From positions 992,001-1,056,000 of the forward strand of contig NZ_JAUSYK010000001.1 in NCBI RefSeq assembly GCF_030816855.1: 64,000 nt of DNA. Direction: 5' to 3'. Positions 27,395-35,781 of this stretch are shown in pieces. The DNA is from Arthrobacter sp. B3I4. Its GTDB lineage: Bacteria > Actinomycetota > Actinomycetes > Actinomycetales > Micrococcaceae. How positions within the stretch are numbered: position 1 is the first letter of the stretch; each line of letters begins with the position of its first letter. A program made the translations under genes and the position numbers. The notes under the pieces were generated by a model. It did no database searches. It saw only the letters and a program-made list of their open reading frames with translations, and was not told the origin of the DNA.

Positions 27395-28329
27395 GCCGGT
27401 TGTGAAGCCGGAACCCGGGCGGACGCCAAATCCCGCATCAGGACGTCGGTTTCCGTATCGGTTAGGCCAACCAGCGGCAGCCGTACCGGCCCGCCGGGCA
27501 GGCCCTGGCTGGCCAGCGCTGCTTTTACCGACGCGGCGGCGGGGGCGCGGAACATTCCCCGGTAGATCGGCAGCAATTCGCGGTGGATTTCAAGCGCCTC
27601 CGCCACCCGGCCCTGGCTGTAGCAGGCGAGGAGGTCGCGCAACCGGTGGCCGACCACATGGCCGACTACGGAAACGAAGCCGACGGCGCCGATGGAGAGC
27701 AACGGCAAGTTCAGCGCGTCGTCCCCCGAGTAGTAGGCCAGATCCGTGCGGTTCATCACCCAGGCGGACGACTCCAGATCGCCTTTGGCATCCTTGACCG
27801 CAAGGATCCGGGGATGCTGCGCAGCCGCCACCAAAGTGTCCGGTTCGACCGCCACTCCGGTTCGCTTCGGAATGTCGTAAAGCATCACCGGAAGCGCAGT
27901 GCTGTCCGCGATGGCAAGGAAGTGTTCCAGAATGCCCCGCTGGGACGGGCGTGAGTAGTACGGCGCAACCACCAGCAAGCCGTCTGCTCCCTGCGCCGCG
28001 GCCGCCCTTGCCAGCGCGATACTGTGGCGCGTGTCGGCTGCACCCACGCCGGCGATAACTTTCGTTCCGCTGCCGCGGACCGCTTCGATCACCTGCTGCA
28101 CCAGCGACGCCTTTTCTTCGTCCGAGGTGGACACCGATTCGCCCGTGGTGCCGTTGACCACGATGCCGTCATTCCATCCCGGTCGCGTCAGCCACCTCGC
28201 GAGGGTTGAGGCCCCGACGTCGTCCGGCTCGCCGTGGCGGTCGAACGGTGTGACCATGGCAGTAATGACCGAACCGAAGGCCCGGTGTGCGGCTGCCCAA
28301 TGGTGCCGCTGGAAGTCTGTTTCGGTCAT
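27391..28329 (-). CDS. Dihydrodipicolinate synthase family protein (DapA-like)
   Basis: A 312-residue class I aldolase of the DapA/NAL family. All DapA active-site elements are visible: NGTTGES (the Thr-Thr pair), PYYSRPSQ (Tyr), LYDIPKRTG (Tyr and Arg) and ILAVKDAKG (Schiff-base Lys). DapA condenses pyruvate with aspartate semialdehyde, the committed step to lysine. ATG overlaps the stop of the Pls-like gene by 4 bases, so it is translationally coupled to a poly-amino-acid synthetase, which argues for dedicated lysine supply. Another member of the aldolase family (different aldehyde) cannot be excluded. Confidence 0.85.
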   Translation of the reverse strand: MTETDFQRHHWAAAHRAFGSVITAMVTPFDRHGEPDDVGASTLARWLTRPGWNDGIVVNGTTGESVSTSDEEKASLVQQVIEAVRGSGTKVIAGVGAADTRHSIALARAAAAQGADGLLVVAPYYSRPSQRGILEHFLAIADSTALPVMLYDIPKRTGVAVEPDTLVAAAQHPRILAVKDAKGDLESSAWVMNRTDLAYYSGDDALNLPLLSIGAVGFVSVVGHVVGHRLRDLLACYSQGRVAEALEIHRELLPIYRGMFRAPAAASVKAALASQGLPGGPVRLPLVGLTDTETDVLMRDLASARVPASQPA

Positions 28330-31300
28330 TTGCTCTCACTCCTTGGTGCTTGCCATACGGGCTCCGGTTGAGTGTCTTCCACCCGAGGTGCTGTGTCACC
28401 GCTGCCTTGCGCCCTGTGGCGCTGGCGGAGCGGTGCCTTGTCTGGCGTCCAGCGGCGGATGGGGTTTCCTGCCCAATAGCTTCCCGCTGGCACTACCTCC
28501 GAGCGCATTACCAAGGACGCGGCCCCGACAGTGGCGCCTTCCATCACCGTGCTGCCCGGCAGAACGATGCTGTTCGGGCCAAGGGTGGACCGGGCACCCA
28601 GCTGGACTTTGTCCATCCGCATGATGCGGTCGTGGAAGAGGTGGGTCTGCAGCACTGTCCCGCGGTTGACGCTGGCGCCTTCACCCAGGGAGATCAGGTC
28701 GAACTCCGGCAACCACCAGGTCTCACACCACACACCGGGCCCGACTTTGCTGCCCATCAGACGCATCCACCAGTTCAGCATGGGTGTACCGAGGCTCATC
28801 CGGACCAATCCGGGTACAGCGAGCGATTCGGAGAACACATCAGCGAGCTCGTTGCGCCAGACGAAGGAAGTCCACAGCGGGTACTCGGTGGCCTCAAAGC
28901 GCCCGACCAACGCCCACTTCGCAGCCAAGGCGACCAAGCAGGCAACGACCGCGCTGCCCAGCAGTACCGGGCCGGACCAGAGGGCCGCGGCCAACAGCCC
29001 GCTTTGGTCCATGATCTGGCTGAGCACCCAGACGGTGATCAGGGCCAGCCATGCGGTGACGATGGCAGGAAGGATTCTGCAGGCTTCGACTGCTCCGCGT
29101 GCAACCATCAGATGCCGTAAGGGGTGGTAGGTCCGGGACGAATCGCCCTGGTCTACCGGCCGGGGAAGTTCCACGGCCGGCTGGCCGAACCATGAGGAGT
29201 TTGCGGGCATGTCGGTGGGTGCAGAAGACAGAACCGCCAGCAGGGAGTTGCTGGGAACGTGGCGGTCCGGGCCCACTATCGCGGAGTTGCCCACGAAGGA
29301 TTTCTCTCCGACGCTTGCTGCACCCAGATGGAGCAATCCTTTGCGGATCCGCCGTGAGGCCACGAGGGAGTGGTCTGCCAGGAAGGACCGGTCAGCGAAC
29401 TCGGTGAGGTGCGGCAAGGTCTCAACGGTGGAAACTTCCACGTGCTTCCCCACCCGGGCGCCGATAAGCCGCATCCACACTGGCGTAAACAGACTCGCGT
29501 AGATGGGGTAGGTGGAGATCAGCGACTTCGTCAGCAGCGCATCGGTCAACCAGGACGCCCAGGCGGCCGCACCATGCACGGAATGATAGCCGGGCTTCAT
29601 GAAGATGCTCAACGCGCGCACCAGCGCGGCAGTCAGTGACAGATAGACGACGACGGTGACCACAACGAACACCGGGCTCCAGGCCGCCAATCTCCAGAGG
29701 GCGTTTTGCAGGGAACGGACGTCCTGGAGGGCAGCCAGTGCGATGAGACTGCCCGGGATAACGGAGACCAGTGGAAGAAGGGTCAACCCGAAGAGCGATA
29801 TCGGATAGAGCACCGAAAGCACGTGCGGTCGGCGGTGTTCGCCGGTGTCGGAGGGCCAGTCGGTGCCGGCCGCTCCCACATGCTCCATCTGTGATCCGGC
29901 CCAGAACTCCCCGGCAGGGACCTCGCCGGTGACCGAGGTGCCCGGCGCGACCTCCGCGCCTGCGCCTACGTGGGTGTCATTCATCAGAATGGAGCGCATT
30001 CCCACGCGGGCATGTTCGTCCACGCGGATACGGCCGATATGCAAGACGTCGCCGTCCAGCCAGTGCCCGGCCAGGTCCGCTTCGTGTTCTATCGATGCAC
30101 CTGTGCCGATCGTGGCAAGACCTGTGACGGGCGGCATAGCGTCGAGGTGGACGTCCTTGCCGACCCTGCAGCCGAGCGCCCGTGCGTACCAGACGGCCAT
30201 CGGAGTGCCCATCACCGGTTCCAGCTTGCAGTAAGTGACTACCCGTTCCACAGTCCACAATCTCAGGTGGACTGCGCCGCCGCGGGGGTAGCTCCCGGGT
30301 CTGATCCCGGCGAGCAGGAGCCGTGCGGATCCCGTGGCGAGGAGGAAACGGAAAGGAACGCTGTAAAGCACAACCCAGGCCGCCACCAGCGGCAGGAGCG
30401 GGGGATTCGGAACCCAGGGGCTCTCCGAGATCTGGAAGAGGATGAAGCAGACGATGAGGATGCCGGTGAGGTAGCGCAAGCCGGTAATGGAGTAGAGACC
30501 CAGAATCACCGCCGACTGGAGCCAGCCGATCGACGAGGGGGTCCGGGCAACGTGGCGCTCCTCGGTTTCCGAGCTGGTGCTTTCCTCGAGGTAGGTCGAG
30601 AGCTCCCCGAGGGTCGGCTGTGCGTAGACGTCAGCAATGGAAACGTTCGGGTAGCGGACGCGAAGCGAGGAAACCAGTTGCGCGGCGGCCAGGCTGGCCC
30701 CGCCGGCCGCGAAGAAGTTGCTCTCCTCCGTCAACGGCACCGGGCCGAGGAGGTCGGTCCATTGCTTGCCCAGCCAGGCAAGTTCGCCGGTAAGCTCCTC
30801 CACGGGCGGCCCGGCAGCGACCACGAACGGCCAGGGGAGGGCTTTCCGGTCCACCTTGCCCGAAGTTTTCAGGGGAAGGTCATCGACGACGCCGAGCGCG
30901 GGAACAAGTTGTGCCGGTAGTCTCCCGGCCAGAAGTGCCCGGCATTCTTCCAGATTGAGCACCGAGCCTTTAGCCGGCACGAGATACCCGGCAAGCACCT
31001 TGTTGCCGCTGGGGCTTAGCTGGACGGCTCCGGCGGCCGCTGCCACTCCCGGCAGTTCAGCGAGGGCTTGATCGATTTCCCCCATCTCCACCCGGCGGCC
31101 GGCCAGCTTGACTTGTTCGTCCGCCCTGCCGACGAACACCAGCCCGGCCGGGTCCGCAAGCACGATATCGCCGCTGCGGTAGGCCCGCTGCCATCCGAGC
31201 GACGGCATCGGTGCGTACTTTTCGGCGTCCTTGGCCGTGTCCAGATAGCGGCCGAGTCCCACACCGCCAATTACGAGTTCACCCTCTTCGCCCCACGCAA

Positions 31301-32459
31301 CAGGCTGCCCGTCGGCACCGACGACGGCGAGGGCGTAGCCGCACAACGGAAGTCCGATCCGCACGGGCTGCTTGCCGTCCACTAGGGCCGCGCAGGCAAT
31401 AACGGTGGCCTCGGTGGGTCCGTAGGTGTTCCACACCTCACGGGAAGGACCGGCGAGCCTGGCGACCAGGTCGGCGGGGCATGCTTCGCCGCCGAAGATG
31501 AGCAGCCGGACTTTGTCCAAGGCCTCGTTCGGCCACAAGGCTGCGAGGGTCGGGACCGTCGACACGGCCGTGATGTTCCGTCGTGCCAGCCACGGCCCGA
31601 GATCAGCGCCCGAGCGGACCACGTCCCGGGGAGCCGGAACCAGGCAGGCCCCGTTCCGCCACGCCAGCCACATCTCCTCACAGGAAGCGTCGAAAGTGAC
31701 GGACAACCCGGCCATCACCCGGTCTCCGGGGCCGAGCGGGTTGTTGACGCAGTACAGTTCTGTCTCCGCGTCCACCAGGGCCGCCGCGGAGCGGTGCGTG
31801 ATGGCCACGCCCTTCGGCTTGCCGGTGGAGCCGGAAGTAAAGATGATCCAGGCGTCGTCTTCGATGTGCGGCTCGGGGCTGTGTCCGAGGGTCCGCACCC
31901 CGCCAATGAGAGCGAGTTCGAGACCTCGGCCTATCACAGCGCAAACGCCGGCCTCGGCCCAGACCGTTTCGGCCCGGTCTTCGGGTTCGTCCGCGTCAAC
32001 AGGGACATAGGCAGCCCCAGCGGCGAGCACCCCAAGGATTGCGATGTAAAGGTCCACAGATCCCGAGGGAACCCGGATTCCCACACGGTCTCCGGCACCG
32101 ATATCGGCACTCCATAACCGGCGGGATATGTCCGCCATGCGCCCGGCCAGGGCGTCGTAGGTCAGCACCACAGAGCCGTCATCGAGCGCGGGCGCAGCGG
32201 GGTAGCGGGCGATTGTTTCTTCAATGATGTTGACCAGAGTCCTCGGAGCCGGGGCTTCCGTCACCGGGAAAATGGCTGGCTGGGCCGGTTTGTGCTGTTC
32301 CTCCGACGGAAAGCCGGACGCGGCAGGACCGCTCAGAGGTTCGTGTGCCCTTCGGTGGTCGGATCGGACTGCAGGGTCGTCGTGATGGCGAATAGTCACC
32401 GCCGGTTTTGAAGGATTAACTTTGCGGTGGGCTGTTCCTGAAGCGTTGGTGAAGTCCAA
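28326..32459 (-). CDS. pls: Pls/PosA-type non-ribosomal peptide synthetase (epsilon-poly-lysine synthetase family)
   Basis: A 1377-residue single-module synthetase. The adenylation domain (~70-545) has A3 FTSGSTGKPKG at 207, A4 FDASCEEMW at 256, A5 NTYGPTE at 344, A8 GRADEQVKLAGRR at 444 and A10 PLKTSGKVDRKAL at 529. The carrier domain has GGASL with the phosphopantetheine Ser589. Then six hydrophobic segments (about 655-675, 688-712, 885-910, 928-952, 1125-1148, 1158-1182) separate three left-handed-beta-helix-like soluble repeats. There is no thioesterase or classical condensation domain. This is exactly the layout of Streptomyces albulus Pls, which polymerises L-lysine through its epsilon amine. 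TTG start follows AAGGAGAG. The monomer (lysine, diaminobutyrate, other) is not proven. Confidence 0.93.
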   Translation of the reverse strand: MDFTNASGTAHRKVNPSKPAVTIRHHDDPAVRSDHRRAHEPLSGPAASGFPSEEQHKPAQPAIFPVTEAPAPRTLVNIIEETIARYPAAPALDDGSVVLTYDALAGRMADISRRLWSADIGAGDRVGIRVPSGSVDLYIAILGVLAAGAAYVPVDADEPEDRAETVWAEAGVCAVIGRGLELALIGGVRTLGHSPEPHIEDDAWIIFTSGSTGKPKGVAITHRSAAALVDAETELYCVNNPLGPGDRVMAGLSVTFDASCEEMWLAWRNGACLVPAPRDVVRSGADLGPWLARRNITAVSTVPTLAALWPNEALDKVRLLIFGGEACPADLVARLAGPSREVWNTYGPTEATVIACAALVDGKQPVRIGLPLCGYALAVVGADGQPVAWGEEGELVIGGVGLGRYLDTAKDAEKYAPMPSLGWQRAYRSGDIVLADPAGLVFVGRADEQVKLAGRRVEMGEIDQALAELPGVAAAAGAVQLSPSGNKVLAGYLVPAKGSVLNLEECRALLAGRLPAQLVPALGVVDDLPLKTSGKVDRKALPWPFVVAAGPPVEELTGELAWLGKQWTDLLGPVPLTEESNFFAAGGASLAAAQLVSSLRVRYPNVSIADVYAQPTLGELSTYLEESTSSETEERHVARTPSSIGWLQSAVILGLYSITGLRYLTGILIVCFILFQISESPWVPNPPLLPLVAAWVVLYSVPFRFLLATGSARLLLAGIRPGSYPRGGAVHLRLWTVERVVTYCKLEPVMGTPMAVWYARALGCRVGKDVHLDAMPPVTGLATIGTGASIEHEADLAGHWLDGDVLHIGRIRVDEHARVGMRSILMNDTHVGAGAEVAPGTSVTGEVPAGEFWAGSQMEHVGAAGTDWPSDTGEHRRPHVLSVLYPISLFGLTLLPLVSVIPGSLIALAALQDVRSLQNALWRLAAWSPVFVVVTVVVYLSLTAALVRALSIFMKPGYHSVHGAAAWASWLTDALLTKSLISTYPIYASLFTPVWMRLIGARVGKHVEVSTVETLPHLTEFADRSFLADHSLVASRRIRKGLLHLGAASVGEKSFVGNSAIVGPDRHVPSNSLLAVLSSAPTDMPANSSWFGQPAVELPRPVDQGDSSRTYHPLRHLMVARGAVEACRILPAIVTAWLALITVWVLSQIMDQSGLLAAALWSGPVLLGSAVVACLVALAAKWALVGRFEATEYPLWTSFVWRNELADVFSESLAVPGLVRMSLGTPMLNWWMRLMGSKVGPGVWCETWWLPEFDLISLGEGASVNRGTVLQTHLFHDRIMRMDKVQLGARSTLGPNSIVLPGSTVMEGATVGAASLVMRSEVVPAGSYWAGNPIRRWTPDKAPLRQRHRAQGSGDTAPRVEDTQPEPVWQAPRSESK

Positions 32460-32817
32460 TCACGCTCTCCTTAGAAATGGCGATACGTACTGGCCAGTTG
32501 CAGGGCGCAGTGATAGCCCTGCCGTACGTCGACGTGGCCTGCATGGAGCTTTGGTCCTTCGCTTCGGTCCTGGGGACGGCGACAGCGATGGCGACCCGGT
32601 GGGCCCGGAATTCGGACCGGAACTCGATATCCACGCGCGGAATAAACCCCCCAACGAACAATCGGCGTGTGCTCCATGCCCTATGAACTATAGGAAGAGC
32701 AGCCCGGGGCGCCCACGAGTATTGAGTACCCGAATTTTCCACTTGGACTACCCGGGCGGTTGACTTAAGGGCGGCGCGGGTTCCGGGGAAGGCTGGGTCT
32801 GGGTGCGGCGATGTCCC
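32460..32817 (-). other. Intergenic region upstream of the pls operon
   Basis: About 358 bp without a supported gene. It must contain the promoter of the minus-strand pls operon. A minus-strand TATAGT at 32692-32687 is a possible -10 but lacks a convincing -35. No repeat or hairpin stands out. Confidence 0.4.
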
Positions 32818-33045
32818 CTAGGCGGAACCGGCAGGCCCGCTTTCATTTGCGTGGGAGCGCCACCGGGCCTTCACGTCCTCAGGCAGGTCCTCCCAGGGCG
32901 GCGCCGGGGGCATCCAAAGGCCTTCCAGCAGTTTCAGACGCTCCTCGTACAACGCCTTACCCGGATCGGTAGGGTCAGCCACAACGCGAGTCCGGGGTGG
33001 TGGTTGGGATGGAACTCCAGTCGCCGACCCTGTCGCTGACTGCAA
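32818..33045 (-). CDS. Small hypothetical protein
   Basis: A short frame of up to 75 codons from TTG 33045; a GTG at 32982 would give 54 residues. The C-terminal half (DPGKALYEERLKLLEGLWMPPAPPW, then EDLPEDVKARWRSHANE) has a protein-like composition, with amphipathic helices and Trp residues, unlike antisense frames in this GC-rich DNA. The true start is unclear: an ATG at 33055 in another frame opens MKALAVSDRVGDWSSIP but stops after 26 codons. I recognise no family. It lies between the pls operon and the aminodeoxychorismate lyase gene. Confidence 0.45.
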   Translation of the reverse strand: MQSATGSATGVPSQPPPRTRVVADPTDPGKALYEERLKLLEGLWMPPAPPWEDLPEDVKARWRSHANESGPAGSA

Positions 33046-33196
33046 GTGCCTTCATGGAGAACCGACCTTCTATTCCGGGCACAGTCGATGCTGCACCCTG
33101 AGACCTGCGGCGTTCCCGCCCATTTTACGTCGTTTACCGGGAGGGATCGCCCGTCGTTCCCGGGGCGATGCCCCTGCGTCGGGCGCTCGGCCGGGG

Positions 33197-34177
33197 TTAC
33201 TCGATTGTGGCGAACAGTTCGTTCAGTTCCGCCGTGAGCTCCCGGCGCAGCTCCGGGGTGCCGATGTTCTTGCCGTCGATGTGGTTCACGGGTGCAAGCA
33301 GCCGGATGCTCGAGATAAGCCAGACGGCATCAGCGTCGTAGAGGTCGGCCGGTACCAGTGGGCCGTAGCCCAGTTCCCAGCCGGCGGCCTTGGCTGCCGT
33401 GAACAGGGCGCCCTGTGAGGTGCCGGGGAGGATACCGCTGTCCAGTTGCGGGGTGATCAGCCGGCGCACGGTGCGGACACCGCCCTCGCCGTCGTCGGTT
33501 GTTCCCAGGTGCGCCAGCAACACGGTCGACGTCGGGCCCTCCAGCACCCGGCCGTCTGCGGAGGTGAAGATGACGTCGTCCGCGCCCTGGTGGCGGGCGT
33601 GGCGCAGGGCCGCCATGTTGACCGCGTAGGAGAGCGTCTTGGCACCCAGCAGGAGCCATGGCGCGCGCTCGCCCACCTCACTGTCGTAGCCGCGGTCCAG
33701 CAGGACGACGTCGATTCCCGTCTCGCGCTGCCGGCGGCCCGCCGCCGGGGGAGGCGATGCCTGGACCCAGCAGGTCGGGGGGGCGCCGCCTTCGACCCCG
33801 CGGGTGACCAGCAGCTTGACTACCACCTCGTCGGCGTCACTGTCGGCGCCGGTGTCCGGGCCGTCCGCCGGGGCCGCCTGCTGGCCGCGGAACTCGCGGA
33901 TGGCCGTTTCGATGGCGCGCCGCCAGGCGTCCTCAGCCGGGATGTCCAGTTCCAGCGCCCGTGCGGAACCGGCCAGCCGGTTCAAGTGGGCCTGCAGCTT
34001 GCGCGGCCGGCCGCCCACCGCCAGGAGCGACTCGAACACGCCGTCGCCACGGGTCGCGCCCTCGTCCGTGGCCATCAGCTGCGGCTTGGATGCATCGGCA
34101 ATGCGGCCATCCCGGAACGCGGGGTCAAGGAACACCAGCACGGTGGCGCCGGCCTGGGCTGAGGCGGAGGAAGTCAT
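33197..34177 (-). CDS. pabC: Aminodeoxychorismate lyase (class IV aminotransferase fold)
   Basis: A 326-residue PLP enzyme of fold type IV. The Schiff-base lysine is in LLLGAKTLSYAVNMAALRHAR, followed by GADDVIFTSADGRVLEGPTSTV, the phosphate-binding region. The N-terminal MATDEGATRGDGVFE is the characteristic gateway motif. It releases pyruvate from 4-amino-4-deoxychorismate to form p-aminobenzoate for folate. The pabB fusion gene lies 1.6 kb away on the same strand, with cardiolipin synthase between them on the other strand. A branched-chain or D-amino-acid aminotransferase is less likely. Confidence 0.82.
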   Translation of the reverse strand: MTSSASAQAGATVLVFLDPAFRDGRIADASKPQLMATDEGATRGDGVFESLLAVGGRPRKLQAHLNRLAGSARALELDIPAEDAWRRAIETAIREFRGQQAAPADGPDTGADSDADEVVVKLLVTRGVEGGAPPTCWVQASPPPAAGRRQRETGIDVVLLDRGYDSEVGERAPWLLLGAKTLSYAVNMAALRHARHQGADDVIFTSADGRVLEGPTSTVLLAHLGTTDDGEGGVRTVRRLITPQLDSGILPGTSQGALFTAAKAAGWELGYGPLVPADLYDADAVWLISSIRLLAPVNHIDGKNIGTPELRRELTAELNELFATIE

Positions 34178-34268
34178 GGCTTCAGCTTAGTGCGGCGCGC
34201 CGGGATAAGATTTGCGGGTTGCCCGTTCCGGAACTGTTCCGCGGGTCTGGAACTTTAGGGGTTCGCCT

Positions 34269-35741
34269 GTGCTGTGGCCATTTCCGTTAGTGGGGACGCT
34301 GCCGTCCTGGGTGATCCTGGTGATTACGCTCATCGACCTTGTCATCCGGGTGCTGGCACTGGGCATCATTCCAGGCAACCGCCGTCCCACCACCGCCATG
34401 GCGTGGTTGCTGGGGATCTTCTTCATGCCGGCGTTGGGCGTGGTCCTCTTCCTGCTCTTCGGCAACTTCCGGCTCTCCCGCCGGCGCCGCGCCCAGCAGG
34501 AGGCAGTGAACACCAGAATCCGGGCGGGGACCTCCGAACTGGCCGCCGTCGAAAGCCGGTATAACGGCTCCGAGTGGGTCGCGTCCGCGGCCGAGCTGAA
34601 CAAGACCCTCGGATCGCTGCCGATGGTGGATGGCAACAGCGTCGACCTGCTGCCCGGTTACCCGGACTCCATCAAGGCGATGGCTGCCGCAGCCCGGGAA
34701 GCCAAGACCTTCATCAATGCCGAGTTCTACATCCTGAGTTCGGACCACGTCACCAACGACCTGCTGACCGCACTTGAGGACGCCGCCGAGCGCGGCGTCG
34801 AAGTCCGCCTCTTGTTCGACCACCTCGGGACGCTCCGGATTAAGGGATACCGCAAGCTGATCAAGCGGCTTAAGGCCAGTAAGATCCGCTGGCGGCCCAT
34901 GCTCCCGCTGCGCCCCGTGCATGGCCAGTGGCGCCGGCCGGACTTGCGCAACCACCGGAAAATCATGGTGATCGACGGCGAGGTAGCCTTCACCGGCTCG
35001 CAGAACCTGATCGAACCGTCCTACAACAACCCGCGGCACCGCAAGGTGGGCCGGCAGTGGGTCGAGCTGATGACCTGCATGCGCGGCCCGATTGTCACCA
35101 CCCTGAACGTCGTGTTCGCCACCGATTGGCTGAGCGAGACCGACGAGTCACTGGAACACCAGTTGGCCCACCGGTCCGGGCACTACGGGGAGGTCACCGC
35201 GCAGGTGGTGCCGAGCGGCCCCGGCTTCATCACCGAGAACAACCTGCGGCTGTTCAACACGCTGATTTACTCCGCGCAGCACAAACTCTCGATCTGCAGC
35301 CCGTACTTCGTTCCGGACGATTCCCTGCTCTACGCCGTCACGACCGCGGCCCAGCGCGGCGTCGACGTTGAACTCTTCGTCTCGGAAAAGGGCGACCAGT
35401 TCCTGGTCCACCACGCCCAGCAGTCCTACTATGAGGCGTTGCTCGAAGCCGGGGTGCGGATTCACCTCTATAAGGCGCCGTTCGTGCTGCACGCCAAGCA
35501 CTTCACGGTCGATGATGAAGTTGCGGTGCTGGGTTCGAGCAACATGGACATGCGCTCCTTTTCACTGAACCTGGAAGTGTCCGTCATGATGTTGGGCGAG
35601 GATATTGTGCAGCGGATCCGCGCCGTGGAGGACACCTACCGCGGCATTTCCCGTGAGCTCAAGCTCGAGGACTGGCGGAAGCGGCCCATGGGGGTCAAGT
35701 ACGTGGACAACGTCGCCCGGCTCACCGCCACGCTGCAGTAG
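34269..35741 (+). CDS. cls: Cardiolipin synthase
   Basis: A 490-residue phospholipase-D superfamily protein. Two N-terminal membrane helices (VILVITLIDLVIRVLALGIIP and AWLLGIFFMPALGVVLFLLF) precede two PLD domains with HKD motifs HRKIMVID and HAKHFTVDDEVAVLGSSNMD. It joins two phosphatidylglycerols, or PG and another donor, to make cardiolipin in the cytoplasmic membrane. I prefer GTG 34269 (MLWPFPLVG) after TTTAGGGG; a TTG at 34212 would add 19 unlikely residues close to the divergent pabC start. Confidence 0.9.
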   Translation: MLWPFPLVGTLPSWVILVITLIDLVIRVLALGIIPGNRRPTTAMAWLLGIFFMPALGVVLFLLFGNFRLSRRRRAQQEAVNTRIRAGTSELAAVESRYNGSEWVASAAELNKTLGSLPMVDGNSVDLLPGYPDSIKAMAAAAREAKTFINAEFYILSSDHVTNDLLTALEDAAERGVEVRLLFDHLGTLRIKGYRKLIKRLKASKIRWRPMLPLRPVHGQWRRPDLRNHRKIMVIDGEVAFTGSQNLIEPSYNNPRHRKVGRQWVELMTCMRGPIVTTLNVVFATDWLSETDESLEHQLAHRSGHYGEVTAQVVPSGPGFITENNLRLFNTLIYSAQHKLSICSPYFVPDDSLLYAVTTAAQRGVDVELFVSEKGDQFLVHHAQQSYYEALLEAGVRIHLYKAPFVLHAKHFTVDDEVAVLGSSNMDMRSFSLNLEVSVMMLGEDIVQRIRAVEDTYRGISRELKLEDWRKRPMGVKYVDNVARLTATLQ

Positions 35742-35781
35742 GCCCGGCCGGGCTGCTGGCTCAACGGGTCTGAGCGCCGGC

